Assembly (NCBI RefSeq): GCF_034048115.1
Contig: NZ_CP139145.1
Span: 1,488,001 to 1,552,000 of the forward strand
DNA length: 64,000 nucleotides
Reading direction: 5' to 3'
Source: Pseudarthrobacter sp. IC2-21
GTDB taxonomy: Bacteria; Actinomycetota; Actinomycetes; Actinomycetales; Micrococcaceae
Position 1 is the first letter of the stretch. Every line of letters starts with the position of its first letter. The notes below the pieces were generated by a model. It was not told where the DNA came from. It saw only the letters and a program-made list of their open reading frames with translations, and did no database searches. Position numbers and translations under genes: made by a program. This document shows positions 1 through 8,719 of the stretch, piece after piece.

Positions 1-1
1 G

Positions 2-1654
2 CTCGGTGAGGAGCTTGGCTACAAGCTCCAGGTTGTGTCCCCTGAGGACGAGGAGCGCGAGCTGCTCTCCGGGTTCGACATCGACTTCGACGCCGAACTG
101 GAAGCCGAAGGCGACGAAGACCTCGAAGCCCGTCCTCCGGTTGTCACCGTCATGGGCCACGTTGACCACGGTAAAACCCGCCTGCTCGACGCCATCCGCA
201 AGTCCGACGTTGTTGCGGGCGAACACGGCGGCATCACGCAGCACATCGGTGCTTACCAGGTCACCCACACCCACGAAGGCGAAGATCGCAAGATCACCTT
301 CATCGATACTCCGGGCCACGAGGCGTTCACCGCCATGCGTGCCCGTGGTGCCAAGGTCACCGACATCGCCATCCTGGTGGTCGCAGCGGACGACGGCGTT
401 ATGCCGCAGACCGTTGAAGCCCTCAACCACGCCCAGGCAGCCAATGTGCCGATCGTGGTTGCGGTGAACAAGATCGACAAGGAAGGCGCCAACCCGGACA
501 AGGTCCGCGGCCAGCTGACCGAGTACGGCCTGGTTCCCGAGGAATACGGTGGCGACACCATGTTCGTGGAGGTCTCTGCCCGCCAGAACCTCAACATCGA
601 CGCCCTGCTCGAGGCCGTCCTGCTCACCGCAGACGCCGCCCTGGACATGCGCGCCAACCCGAACAAGGACGCCCGCGGTATTGCGATCGAAGCGAACCTG
701 GACAAGGGCCGCGGTGCAGTTGCCACCGTCCTGGTGCAGTCCGGAACCTTGCGTGTCGGCGACACGATCGTGGCAGGCACGGCTCACGGCCGCGTCCGCG
801 CCATGTTCGACGACGACGGCAGTGCACTGACCGAGGCCGGCCCGTCCCGCCCCGTGCAGGTGCTGGGTCTGTCCAACGTGCCGCGCGCCGGTGACACCTT
901 CTTTGTGACCGCTGACGAGCGCACCGCCCGCCAGATCGCCGAGAAGCGTGAAGCAGCCGACCGTAACGCCGCCCTGGCCAAGCGCCGCAAGCGCATCAGC
1001 CTCGAAGACTTCGACCAGGCCGTGGCCGATGGCAAGATCGACACCCTCAATCTCATCCTCAAGGGTGACGTTTCCGGTGCCGTGGAAGCCCTCGAAGACG
1101 CCCTGCTCAAGATCGACGTCGGGGAAGGCGTGCAGCTGCGCGTCATCCACCGCGGTGTGGGTGCCATCACGCAGAATGACGTCAACCTGGCGACGGTCGA
1201 CAGTGCCGTCATCATCGGCTTCAACGTCAAGCCTGCCGAGCGGGTTGCCGAACTGGCAGACCGTGAAGGCGTGGACATGCGCTTCTACTCCGTCATCTAC
1301 GGCGCAATCGATGACATCGAGATGGCCCTCAAGGGCATGCTCAAGCCGGAGTACGAAGAGGTCCAGCTGGGCACCGCCGAGGTCCGCGAAGTGTTCCGTT
1401 CCTCCAAGTTCGGCAACATTGCAGGCTCCATCGTTCGCTCGGGCATCATCCGACGCAACACGAAGGCCCGCGTCAGCCGCGACGGCAAGGTCATCGGTGA
1501 CAACCTCACCGTTGAGACGCTCAAGCGCTTCAAGGACGACGCCACCGAGGTCCGCACGGACTTCGAGTGTGGTATCGGTCTTGGTTCGTACAACGACATC
1601 AACGAAGGCGACATCATCGAGACCTTCGAGATGCGCGAAAAGCCGCGCGTCTAG
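2..1654 (+). CDS. infB: Translation initiation factor IF-2, C-terminal part (5' end outside the window)
   Basis: IF-2 is the GTPase that brings fMet-tRNA to the 30S subunit and promotes joining of the 50S subunit. About 550 residues are visible and the frame is open to the left edge, so the N-terminal part lies upstream. The G domain starts near visible residue 48 with [12 protein letters not shown] (G1) and continues with DTPGHEAF (G3) and AVNKID (G4). The conserved domain II and the C-terminal tRNA-binding domains follow and end in [11 protein letters not shown]. The next gene is rbfA, a usual partner in nusA-infB-rbfA operons, but here a 243-nt gap with a large inverted repeat separates them. 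Identity is very secure. Confidence 0.97.
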   Translation, partial: LGEELGYKLQVVSPEDEERELLSGFDIDFDAELEAEGDEDLEARPPVVTVMGHVDHGKTRLLDAIRKSDVVAGEHGGITQHIGAYQVTHTHEGEDRKITFIDTPGHEAFTAMRARGAKVTDIAILVVAADDGVMPQTVEALNHAQAANVPIVVAVNKIDKEGANPDKVRGQLTEYGLVPEEYGGDTMFVEVSARQNLNIDALLEAVLLTADAALDMRANPNKDARGIAIEANLDKGRGAVATVLVQSGTLRVGDTIVAGTAHGRVRAMFDDDGSALTEAGPSRPVQVLGLSNVPRAGDTFFVTADERTARQIAEKREAADRNAALAKRRKRISLEDFDQAVADGKIDTLNLILKGDVSGAVEALEDALLKIDVGEGVQLRVIHRGVGAITQNDVNLATVDSAVIIGFNVKPAERVAELADREGVDMRFYSVIYGAIDDIEMALKGMLKPEYEEVQLGTAEVREVFRSSKFGNIAGSIVRSGIIRRNTKARVSRDGKVIGDNLTVETLKRFKDDATEVRTDFECGIGLGSYNDINEGDIIETFEMREKPRV

Positions 1655-1683
1655 TCGTTCTGGTTCAAAAGGTGCGGGGCTGC

Positions 1684-1794
1684 TGGATTTTTTCCGGCGG
1701 CCCCGCCCCTTCGCTGGGCGGCCTCCGTCTTACGACGTCGGCCGCCCAGCTTCGGCAGGCCCGATGCCACTCCCTGGCCGCCGGAAAAAATCCA
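1684..1794. repeat. Perfect 19-bp inverted repeat enclosing a second 10-bp hairpin (infB-rbfA gap)
   Basis: The left arm at 1684-1702 begins TGGATTTTTTCCGG. The right arm at 1776-1794 is its exact reverse complement and ends GGAAAAAATCCA. Nested inside is a second perfect palindrome, with CTGGGCGGCC at 1714-1723 pairing with GGCCGCCCAG at 1740-1749. The whole could fold as a branched RNA or extrude as a cruciform. It is not an ordinary intrinsic terminator, because the right arm runs into A residues and not T residues. Confidence 0.75.
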
Positions 1795-1897
1795 ACGGGA
1801 GTCCATCGTTGACTCGCCGTAGTGCGTGGCAGAAAACTGAAACGTACGACGCAGCCCGTCAGGCGCCGTCGTACATCCCAAATTTTTAGGAGTGGAA

Positions 1898-2407
1898 ATG
1901 GCTGATCCCGCACGGGCTGCCAAGTTGGCGCAGCGGATCAAGGTTGTTGTTGCGGAGGCTCTGGGCCGGAAGGTTAAGGACCCCCGGCTGGAGGGCATTA
2001 CCGTTACTGATGCCCGGGTGACCAATGATCTGCAGCATGCCACGATCTACTACACCGTCTTTGGTGACCAGGCTGTGCAGTCGGACGCTGCCAAGGGGTT
2101 GGAGAAAGCCAAGGGTGTTCTCCGGCAGGAAGTGGGCCGGAACGTTACTGTCCGGTTGACGCCCACCCTGGAATTCGTGGCCGACCAGATCCCTGTTGTT
2201 GCCTCCAACCTCGAGGAACTCCTGCGGGAAGCCAAGAAGCGTGACGCCGAGGTGGCCGCGTTGGCCGAGAACGCCAAGCACGCCGGCGACGCCGATCCCT
2301 ACAAGAGCGATACACCTGCCGACGTAGAGATCGACGAGGACGACTTCGACGAAGAGGACCTTGACCTCACCGACGACGAACGCCTCGACGAAGACGGCAA
2401 CAAGTAG
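1898..2407 (+). CDS. rbfA: 30S ribosome-binding factor RbfA
   Basis: RbfA is a small KH-fold protein that binds the immature 30S subunit and helps 16S rRNA 5'-end maturation. The 169-residue product begins MADPARAAKLAQRIK and has the family's core (VKDPRLEGITVTDARVTNDL, then the KGLEKAKGVLRQEVG region). The last 50 or so residues form a strongly acidic tail rich in Asp and Glu, as is common in actinobacterial members. The ATG at 1898 is chosen because AGGAG lies at 1888-1892, six bases upstream. A GTG two codons earlier overlaps that Shine-Dalgarno and is less likely. A strong hairpin terminator follows directly. Confidence 0.95.
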   Translation: MADPARAAKLAQRIKVVVAEALGRKVKDPRLEGITVTDARVTNDLQHATIYYTVFGDQAVQSDAAKGLEKAKGVLRQEVGRNVTVRLTPTLEFVADQIPVVASNLEELLREAKKRDAEVAALAENAKHAGDADPYKSDTPADVEIDEDDFDEEDLDLTDDERLDEDGNK

Positions 2408-2419
2408 ATCCTGACGCAT

Positions 2420-2456
2420 GAGGGCCCGGCCTGCAGCAACTGCAGACCGGGCCCTC
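2420..2456 (+). terminator. Hairpin terminator after rbfA
   Basis: GAGGGCCCGG-C-CTGCAG and CTGCAG-A-CCGGGCCCTC form a 16-bp stem with one mismatch and a 3-nt loop, 12 nt after the rbfA stop. There is no T-run, which is usual in high-GC Actinobacteria. Because it is symmetrical it may also stop the convergent gene that ends at 2481. Confidence 0.75.
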
Positions 2457-2480
2457 CCGCGTATACAGGCACCTGGGTGC

Positions 2481-3590
2481 CTAGTCGATGCTGACCTTCA
2501 GGACCGTGCCGGCAGGTGCCCCCGGGCCGAAACCGGCCGTGGCGTAGAGGGTGTCTCCGCTCAGTTCCACTGCTGCGGGGCCGTTGACGGCCAGGAACTG
2601 CGTCGCCTTACGGCTCCGCGCATCGATTTTGACGATCTCATTGCCGAACATCGACGCCGCATAAACGTCGCCGTTGTCGGCCACCGCAATCCCCGTGGGG
2701 CTTAGGATGTCATCTGCCCACAGGCGGGTGGCGCCGGTCCAGGGATTGACCTTGAAGATCGCACCCCTGGCTCCGAAGGACGGGTCCTCGGGGCCGCCCG
2801 GGAGTGTGGAAACGTACAGCCAGCCGTCGGGGCCGATCTCGACGTCCGTTGGCACCGGTTCAAACGCATACTCGTGGCCAACAACGCAAGCAGGAGCCTC
2901 AACCGTCCCGCCCGCCATGTCGATCGGGATCCTGGCGCCGGCGGTGATGACGGCCGGCCGCGGCGGCAGCACGGCGAGGGTGGAGATGTCACCGGTCGCC
3001 GCATCGACTTCCAGGATGGCGTTGGCACCGGCGTCGGCGATGTAGAGGGTGTCACCCTCGACCGCCGTGGCATAGGGATGCGAGTCAACCACGCCTTCAT
3101 ACCGGGCCGGCGGGAAGGCGGGCCACCCCTTCAGGCAATCGGCGGAAACATCGTCACCGAACCCGTAGTGCTGATCGCCGTCCGGGTTGTTGGCACGTTC
3201 AAAGCCGGCGAGGTCCGCAATGGTTCGTACTTTGCCCGCCTGGTCGACGGACTTCACGTAGCCTTTGAGCGCAGCCGGGTTTCCGCCGCCGGCCCCCACG
3301 CTCTCCAGGAAGTAGGTGGTTCCGCCCCGGGTTTCGACGCCGGCTACGTCCCACTGCGCCTTGGTGTAAAGGTTGGTGAGCCCGCCGCCGTCCCTGACCC
3401 GGTCCAAGCGGCCGGCAAAATTCTGCGTGACGAGGACCGAATCGTTCTTGTCCACCGCAAGGCTCAATGGAGCAAGCAACCCGTGGGCGACGGTTGCCGG
3501 CTCTGATGGCGTTCCAGCCACGGCCGGTGCCAAGGGAATAACTAACGCAGCCGCGGTCAGGCACGCGGCGAGGGGAAACTTCTTCTTCAC
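2481..3590 (-). CDS. Secreted ScyD/ScyE-family beta-propeller protein
   Basis: The product is 369 residues. It begins VKKKFPLAACLTAAALV, a Sec signal peptide with a likely cleavage after AVA near residue 25. The body carries NHL/SMP-30-like strands such as PTGIAVADNGDVYAASM, PTDVEIGPDGWLYVSTL and YIADAGANAILEVD, which fits an extracellular six-bladed propeller of the ScyD/ScyE family. The reaction, if any, is unknown. The GTG at 3590 is chosen because GGAGG at 3596-3600 sits five bases upstream and the signal peptide starts there; the reading frame itself runs further upstream without this support. The gene faces rbfA across a bidirectional terminator and looks like an accessory insertion. 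Confidence 0.85.
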   Translation of the reverse strand: MKKKFPLAACLTAAALVIPLAPAVAGTPSEPATVAHGLLAPLSLAVDKNDSVLVTQNFAGRLDRVRDGGGLTNLYTKAQWDVAGVETRGGTTYFLESVGAGGGNPAALKGYVKSVDQAGKVRTIADLAGFERANNPDGDQHYGFGDDVSADCLKGWPAFPPARYEGVVDSHPYATAVEGDTLYIADAGANAILEVDAATGDISTLAVLPPRPAVITAGARIPIDMAGGTVEAPACVVGHEYAFEPVPTDVEIGPDGWLYVSTLPGGPEDPSFGARGAIFKVNPWTGATRLWADDILSPTGIAVADNGDVYAASMFGNEIVKIDARSRKATQFLAVNGPAAVELSGDTLYATAGFGPGAPAGTVLKVSID

Positions 3591-3776
3591 AGCATCCTCC
3601 GGATTGAGGCGCGCCACCCTGCAGACGGGGCGGGGCAATGAGACCAAAGTTGATGTGGACTTATATAACCCCCGGGCGTAAGAATAGTCCGCCGGGGCAG
3701 CGCCGTCGACTGAATTTCCCCCTCCGGTGCCCCCTCTTTTGCCCCCGGAGAGCCGCGTCATGGCTAGGATCGAGCT

Positions 3777-4262
3777 ATGAGCCAGGCGAGCGAGAACCAC
3801 GATGCCACCCCGTACCTCCAACAGGCCATTCAGCTGGCCATCCGGAACGTCGAGGACGGGGGCGGTCCTTTCGGCGCACTGGTGGTGACACTGGACGGCA
3901 GCATCCATGAAGGCGTTAACCGGGTCACCCGCGACAACGACCCCACCGCCCATGCAGAAGTCGTGGCCATCCGGACCGCTGCCAGCTCCACGGCAACCTT
4001 CGATCTCAGCGGCGCGGTCCTTTACACCAGCTGCGAGCCCTGCCCGCTCTGCCTGTCGGCCGCGCTCTGGGCGCGGATTGACCGGGTTTACTTTGCGGCG
4101 GACCGCCATGGTGCAGCGGCAGCGGGTTTCGATGATGCGCTCTTCTACGACTATTTTGCGGGCACCCGGCCGGAACTGATGCCTGTGGCACACGAGGCCG
4201 TTCCGACGTCGGACGCCCCTTTCGAAGCGTGGCGCGCCAATGCGCAACGGACCGAATACTGA
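3777..4262 (+). CDS. Nucleoside/guanine deaminase (GuaD-like)
   Basis: This 161-residue protein belongs to the cytidine-deaminase superfamily. The zinc site is HAE (His59, Glu61) plus PCPLC (Cys89, Cys92). The GGPFGALVV motif near residue 29 and the C-terminal end PFEAWRANAQRTEY resemble the small bacterial guanine deaminases of the Bacillus subtilis GuaD type, where the C-terminal tyrosine segment completes the active site. The likely reaction is guanine to xanthine plus ammonia in purine salvage or catabolism. It is less like TadA. The start ATG is at 3777. The next gene begins 14 bases after the stop, so the two are probably co-transcribed. Confidence 0.85.
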   Translation: MSQASENHDATPYLQQAIQLAIRNVEDGGGPFGALVVTLDGSIHEGVNRVTRDNDPTAHAEVVAIRTAASSTATFDLSGAVLYTSCEPCPLCLSAALWARIDRVYFAADRHGAAAAGFDDALFYDYFAGTRPELMPVAHEAVPTSDAPFEAWRANAQRTEY

Positions 4263-4276
4263 ACCCGGAGGCACCC

Positions 4277-4711
4277 GTGGAACCTGCACTGATCAAATGT
4301 CCAAGTTGCGGAAAGACCAACCGGGTCCCGGCGGTTGCGTCCGGCCGCCCGCGTTGCGGAAACTGCAAGCAGGGGCTGCCCTGGATCACCACGGCGGGCG
4401 ATGGCGATTTCGCCGTCGTCGCAGAACAGTCCCCGGTCCCGGTGCTCGTGGACTTCTGGGCCGCCTGGTGCGGGCCCTGCCGGATGGTGAGCCCTGTCCT
4501 GGACCAGCTGGCCACGGAACGTGCCGGCGGCATCAAGCTCGTCAAGGTCGACGTTGACCGGGCGCCGCAGCTCTCCAGCCGGTTCGATGTCCAGGCCATC
4601 CCCACCCTGATGGTCATGGCCGGGGGCAAAGTGCTGGCGAAACAGGCCGGCGCGGCACCGGCTGCCACCCTGCGCTCGTGGCTGGATTCGGCGCTGGCCG
4701 GCCAGTCCTGA
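4277..4711 (+). CDS. Thioredoxin with N-terminal zinc ribbon (thioredoxin-2/TrxC type)
   Basis: The 144-residue product has two CxxC pairs at residues 8-11 and 27-30 (CPSC and CGNC) that form an N-terminal zinc ribbon. A thioredoxin domain follows, with the redox motif WCGPC (Cys65, Cys68) and the cis-proline loop AIPTL. This is the layout of E. coli TrxC, an oxidative-stress thioredoxin reduced by thioredoxin reductase. The GTG at 4277 is chosen because GGAG stands six bases upstream and the zinc ribbon begins at residue 8; an ATG further upstream at 4229 would overlap the end of the deaminase gene. The gene runs convergently toward the aminotransferase gene. Confidence 0.92.
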   Translation: MEPALIKCPSCGKTNRVPAVASGRPRCGNCKQGLPWITTAGDGDFAVVAEQSPVPVLVDFWAAWCGPCRMVSPVLDQLATERAGGIKLVKVDVDRAPQLSSRFDVQAIPTLMVMAGGKVLAKQAGAAPAATLRSWLDSALAGQS

Positions 4712-4751
4712 GCGCAGCGGAGCTCCTCACCGGGAGCGCCGAATCAGTGGA

Positions 4752-5924
4752 CTATCCGCCGGCAGGCAGCCGGGCCAGTCCGTCAACGAGGTCCTGCCGG
4801 CTGCCGCACAGCGCAATCCGGACCCAGCCCTCGCCGATGCTGCCAAAGGCGGTGCCGGGTGCCAGTGCCACGCCGGAGTCAGCCAGGAATCGGTGCGTCC
4901 AGGCCCTGACGTCCCCGCCACTTGCGTGGGAGACATCAGCCCAAAGGTAAAAAGCGCCCTGCGCGCCCAGGTAGCGGATGCCTTTTGCCGCCAGCACAGC
5001 GGAGGCGGCGTCCCGATTGGCGCGGTAGTGCGCGTGGGCTGTGTCCACGTAGTCCTGCGGGCCGGTCAGGGCGGCAAGCGCTGCGTACTGGGAGGGCGAG
5101 GCCACGCAGGAGACGATCGCTTCCATCACGTTGTTCATGGTCCGTTCCAAACCGGGCGGACAAATCAGCGCCCCGATCCTCAACCCCGTCAGCCCGTACG
5201 TCTTGGACAGGGTCAGGGAAGTGAAGACGCGTGCCTCGCCCGGGACGTCGCTGTCGAACCGTGCGGGGCTGACATGCGGAACGTCATAGGTGAAGGCCTC
5301 ATAACACTCGTCAGAAATGATCCAGAGGTCATGCCTGCGCGCCAGTTCCACGAGTTGCCGGGTGAGGTCCTCGCCCAGGACCGCTCCCAACGGGTTGGAC
5401 GGCGAGTTCAGGATCAGCACGCGCGTCCGGTCGGTGATGAGCTCCTCAAGATCCTGGATCCTGGGCTGGAAGTCGTGGTCCGGATACAGCGGGTAGCCCA
5501 CCGGGACGGCATTCAGCAGCCCGGCAGTCATGGCGAAAGTGGGGTAGCCCGGATTAGGGATCAGCACTTCGTCGCCGGGGGAGAGGAGAAGACTCATGGC
5601 AAAGTGCAGGCCCTGTTGGGCGCCGTCCACGACGTAGACCCGCTCGGCTCCGAGGGAACCCTGGTCCAGCCCGGCGCGTTCCCGGAACCTGACCGCGAAG
5701 GCTTCGCGCAGAGCCGGGATGCCGGCATTCGGTGTGTAGTTGGTCTCATCCCGGTCCAGGCAGGCCATGCCGGCCTCCAGCACATGCCGGGGGAGCGGGA
5801 AACCGGGTTCGCCGATGCTGAGCACCATTGCTCCGGGTGTCCGCCACGCGGCCTCGGTGATTTCGCGGATCTGGTTAACGGGTACGTCTCGGGCGTGCAC
5901 GGCAAGCTCAGGCATGCCTGCCAT
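4752..5924 (-). CDS. Class I/II pyridoxal-phosphate aminotransferase
   Basis: The protein has 390 residues of fold-type I aminotransferase. Visible marks are the substrate loop SIGEPGFPLP near residue 36, NYTPNAGIPALREA near 62, the NSPSNPLG motif near 173, SDECYEAF near 204, and the PLP lysine in TSLTLSKTYGLTGLRIG (Lys241). It transfers an amino group from an amino acid to a 2-oxo acid. The amino-acid specificity cannot be read from the sequence, although aspartate- or alanine-type specificities are common in this group. The start is ATG at 5924, with MPEL three codons in as an alternative. It is divergent from truB. Confidence 0.88.
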   Translation of the reverse strand: MAGMPELAVHARDVPVNQIREITEAAWRTPGAMVLSIGEPGFPLPRHVLEAGMACLDRDETNYTPNAGIPALREAFAVRFRERAGLDQGSLGAERVYVVDGAQQGLHFAMSLLLSPGDEVLIPNPGYPTFAMTAGLLNAVPVGYPLYPDHDFQPRIQDLEELITDRTRVLILNSPSNPLGAVLGEDLTRQLVELARRHDLWIISDECYEAFTYDVPHVSPARFDSDVPGEARVFTSLTLSKTYGLTGLRIGALICPPGLERTMNNVMEAIVSCVASPSQYAALAALTGPQDYVDTAHAHYRANRDAASAVLAAKGIRYLGAQGAFYLWADVSHASGGDVRAWTHRFLADSGVALAPGTAFGSIGEGWVRIALCGSRQDLVDGLARLPAGG

Positions 5925-6041
5925 CCTAACCGGCGCTTCCCGGCACGCCCGGCGCGCCCCGTATCCTGACCCTCACCCGACCCCGAGGCGGGGTTCGACC
6001 CGTGGCCGGGGGCTGATGCCGGCGCCGATATACTGGGGAGC

Positions 6042-6980
6042 GTGCTTTCTGGACTGGTGATAGTGGACAAACCGCAGGGATGGACCAGCCACGATGTGGT
6101 TGGTCGGATGCGGCGCATCGCCGGAACCCGGAAAGTGGGCCACGCCGGGACCCTGGACCCCATGGCAACGGGCGTGCTGGTAGTCGGGATCAACAAGGCC
6201 ACGCGCCTGCTCACCTACATTGTGGGCACCTCCAAGACCTATACGGCCACCATCCGCCTCGGCGAGTCCACCATCACGGATGACGCCGAAGGCGACATTG
6301 TTGCCACCGTCAGTGCCGCCGTCGTCACCGATGAGGCAATTCACGACGGCGTGGCCGCGCTCACGGGCGAAATCCAGCAGGTGCCCAGCAGCGTCAGCGC
6401 CATCAAAGTGAACGGCGAACGCGCCTACGCCAGGGTCCGGTCCGGCGAAGAAGTAAAGCTCGCGGCCCGTCCGGTCACCATCCACTGTTTCGATGTCCAT
6501 GGCATCCGGCGGGAGCGGGGCGGGGAGGTCCTTGACATCGACGTCACCGTCGAATGCTCCTCCGGCACGTACATTCGGGCGCTTGCCCGTGACCTCGGCA
6601 ACGGGCTGGGCGTAGGAGGACACCTCACGGCCCTCCGCCGGACCCACGTTGGCCCCTATTCACTGGACCAGGCCCGCACCCTCGAACAGCTGGCCGAAGA
6701 ACTGACGGTCCTGGAAATGTCCCAGGCCGCCCGGGCCCTGATGCCCAACCGCGAACTGACTGTTGAGGAAACCACCGAGATATCCTTCGGCCGCCGGATC
6801 GCCGCCGGGGCGCCCGCAGGAAGTCCAGAGGCGGCGACGGTAGAGCGTCCCGCGGCTGCTTTTGCACCGGACGGGAGCCTGGTGGCGCTGCTGGCCGATT
6901 CGGGTACTTATGCCAAACCGGTGCTCGTGTTCGCACCAGGCAACGCCGCGTCCGCGGCGGTCACTGGCGGGGACGCCTAG
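6042..6980 (+). CDS. truB: tRNA pseudouridine(55) synthase TruB
   Basis: TruB isomerises U55 in the T-loop of tRNA to pseudouridine. The 312-residue protein has the family opening SGLVIVDKPQGWTSHDVV, then GHAGTLDPMATGVL with the catalytic Asp39, then KTYTATIRLG and the second conserved block SSGTYIRALARDLG. A C-terminal PUA-like tail follows. The start is GTG at 6042. Two small membrane-protein genes follow at 2-bp and 1-bp spacing and must be on the same transcript. Confidence 0.97.
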   Translation: MLSGLVIVDKPQGWTSHDVVGRMRRIAGTRKVGHAGTLDPMATGVLVVGINKATRLLTYIVGTSKTYTATIRLGESTITDDAEGDIVATVSAAVVTDEAIHDGVAALTGEIQQVPSSVSAIKVNGERAYARVRSGEEVKLAARPVTIHCFDVHGIRRERGGEVLDIDVTVECSSGTYIRALARDLGNGLGVGGHLTALRRTHVGPYSLDQARTLEQLAEELTVLEMSQAARALMPNRELTVEETTEISFGRRIAAGAPAGSPEAATVERPAAAFAPDGSLVALLADSGTYAKPVLVFAPGNAASAAVTGGDA

Positions 6981-6982
6981 GA

Positions 6983-7336
6983 ATGGACGCATTTTTCTAC
7001 ATCATTCTTGTGGTTGGCCTGCTCTCAAGTGGAACCTGCCTGGTGGCCGGCATCCTCAAGAAGGCACCCAACGACATCACCATCCTGTCGGTCGCGGCCG
7101 TGGAACTCGCCCTCGTGGTCTACCTCGTGGGCTCCATCGTAAGGGTGATCGCAGGCGAACCGATCGCCGGGGAAGCCTGGGAATTCTGGGGCTACCTGGC
7201 CACCGCCATGCTCCTGCCGCCGGCCGCCGTGTATTGGTCCATCCTTGAACGGACCCGCTGGAGCAATTTTGTCCTGGCCGCCGTCGGCGTCACCGCACTG
7301 GTGATGGCCGCCCGAATGAACCAGATCTGGTACTGA
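6983..7336 (+). CDS. Small conserved membrane protein, four predicted helices
   Basis: The function is not recognised. The 117 residues hold four hydrophobic stretches (about 4-24, 36-58, 70-88 and 95-112) with short charged loops, so this should be an integral membrane protein with both ends on the same side. It starts with ATG two bases after truB and is followed one base after its stop by another four-helix protein. The pair looks like one unit. Pairing and tight coupling suggest a joint role, but nothing in the sequence says what that role is. Confidence 0.75.
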   Translation: MDAFFYIILVVGLLSSGTCLVAGILKKAPNDITILSVAAVELALVVYLVGSIVRVIAGEPIAGEAWEFWGYLATAMLLPPAAVYWSILERTRWSNFVLAAVGVTALVMAARMNQIWY

Positions 7337-7337
7337 C

Positions 7338-7826
7338 ATGGAAGAAGCCCGCCACGTGAAAGCTCCTCATCCCGACGCGACGCCGAACCACGAATCGGCC
7401 AGGACCGATACCCGCAGTACCCGAAACACCGGGCCGGGCCGGCTCCTGATTGCTGTCTATGCTGTGTTTGCCATCTCAGCCACCGCGCGGGCCGGCTACC
7501 AGATCCTGACCAAGTTCTCGGATGCCCCGCTGGCCTACCTGCTGTCCGCTTTCGCCGCGGTGGTGTACCTCGTGGCCACCGTCTCCCTTGCCAAGGCAGG
7601 CACCACCTGGTTCAAGGTCTCGCTGGCCGCCGTGCTGGTGGAACTCATCGGAGTTCTTGTGGTGGGCGCCCTGAGTGTCTTCGATCCTGTCGCTTTCCCG
7701 CACGAAACGGTCTGGTCGCTCTTCGGCCGTGGCTACGCGTTCATTCCGCTGCTGCTCCCGATCCTCGGGCTTATCTGGCTGTACCGTCGCCGCCCGGGCA
7801 GGGGCGAAACGGTCGCGGGGGACTAG
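7338..7826 (+). CDS. Small membrane protein with charged N-terminal tail, four predicted helices
   Basis: The function is not recognised. The 162-residue protein begins with about 35 polar residues (MEEARHVKAPHPD onward), then has hydrophobic segments at about 36-52, 61-82, 90-112 and 127-146, and ends in a basic tail YRRRPGRGE. It starts one base after the stop of the preceding four-helix protein, so translation is probably coupled. An in-frame GTG at 7356 is a possible alternative start. It runs convergently toward the DUF937 gene, with only 22 bases between the stops. Confidence 0.72.
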   Translation: MEEARHVKAPHPDATPNHESARTDTRSTRNTGPGRLLIAVYAVFAISATARAGYQILTKFSDAPLAYLLSAFAAVVYLVATVSLAKAGTTWFKVSLAAVLVELIGVLVVGALSVFDPVAFPHETVWSLFGRGYAFIPLLLPILGLIWLYRRRPGRGETVAGD

Positions 7827-7848
7827 CTTCTCATCCTGGGTGAGATGC

Positions 7849-8466
7849 CTATTTCTTGCCGAAAAGGCCGCCCAGCCCGCCCAGGACGCTGTCCAACACC
7901 GAACCCTGCCCCGCCCCGGCACTTCCGCCTGCCCCGGCTCCGCTTGCCCCTGCCCCCGCGCCAAGGATTCCGCCCAAGATGCCGCCCAGGTCGATGCCGC
8001 CGGCCTGTCCTCCTCCGGCTTCCGTCCTACCGGGTTGGGCAGCCTGACCGCTGCCGCCCTGCCCGAAGATCTTCTTGGCGAGGTAGGACATCACGATCGG
8101 TGCCAGGATCGGCAAGGCCTTCCGGATAAGGTCACCGCCCACACCGCCCAGCCCGGCAGTGCCCGCCAGCTGCGCGGCCACCTGGTCCTGCTGGCCGCCA
8201 AACACGTGGCCAACAATCTTTTCGCCGTCGGCCGCATCAACCTGGCTGACGTCAACGCCGCCGTCCAGCAGGCCGTCCTGGTGCTGGCCGAGAGCCGATT
8301 GAAGCGAGGCGGCGCCGTCGGGAGCCTGCGCATTGTGGTGCATGCCTGCCAGCAGGGTGGGCAGCGCAGCTTCCACGGCGGTCTGCGCGGAGGCCGGATC
8401 GGTCCCCAGCACGGACGCCACTTGACTGACGTCGATCTGGTTCAGGAGCTCTTGAATCTCGGTCAT
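7849..8466 (-). CDS. DUF937 domain protein
   Basis: The 205-residue product begins MTEIQELLNQIDVSQVASVLG, the typical opening of DUF937 proteins. It has the repeated helical core (ALPTLLAGMHHNA, DGEKIVGHVFGG and LIRKALPILAPIVMSYLAKKIFG). The last 70 residues are a Gly/Ala-rich low-complexity linker ending GLGGLFGKK. The biochemical role of DUF937 is unknown. A hydrophobic, glycine-rich C-terminus could associate with membranes or self-assemble, which is inference only. It is divergent from ribF. Confidence 0.85.
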   Translation of the reverse strand: MTEIQELLNQIDVSQVASVLGTDPASAQTAVEAALPTLLAGMHHNAQAPDGAASLQSALGQHQDGLLDGGVDVSQVDAADGEKIVGHVFGGQQDQVAAQLAGTAGLGGVGGDLIRKALPILAPIVMSYLAKKIFGQGGSGQAAQPGRTEAGGGQAGGIDLGGILGGILGAGAGASGAGAGGSAGAGQGSVLDSVLGGLGGLFGKK

Positions 8467-8719
8467 GAGGTACCCCTTCAGCGCCGCGAGGGTTCGCGGA
8501 CATGGTTATTTGTGGCACGCGCGGTGTGGAATAGGAGGATTGCCCTTGCATCGTAGTCCCGGCGCCCGGCCTGCCACTAGGGGACGGCCACGTGAAATAG
8601 CGGCAGCCGACCGGCCCAGGGCCGCGTCAGGAGGGCAAGCTGAATGCGGGTAATCTTAGAGAGTTCCGGCGCCGGCGCGTCCGGATAGATGTCAGTGCAG
8701 GCAGTAAAAGGCGAGGGTG

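Noticed and set aside
2481..4289. A single 602-residue protein on the minus strand covering the propeller gene and the deaminase
   Set aside because: The clear signal peptide, GGAGG and GTG at 3590 mark the real start; the rest lies opposite the certain deaminase gene.
8467..8719. Possible FMN riboswitch ahead of ribF
   Set aside because: I could not recognise the conserved riboswitch blocks in the 253-base gap; only a -10-like TAATCT near 8651 is seen.
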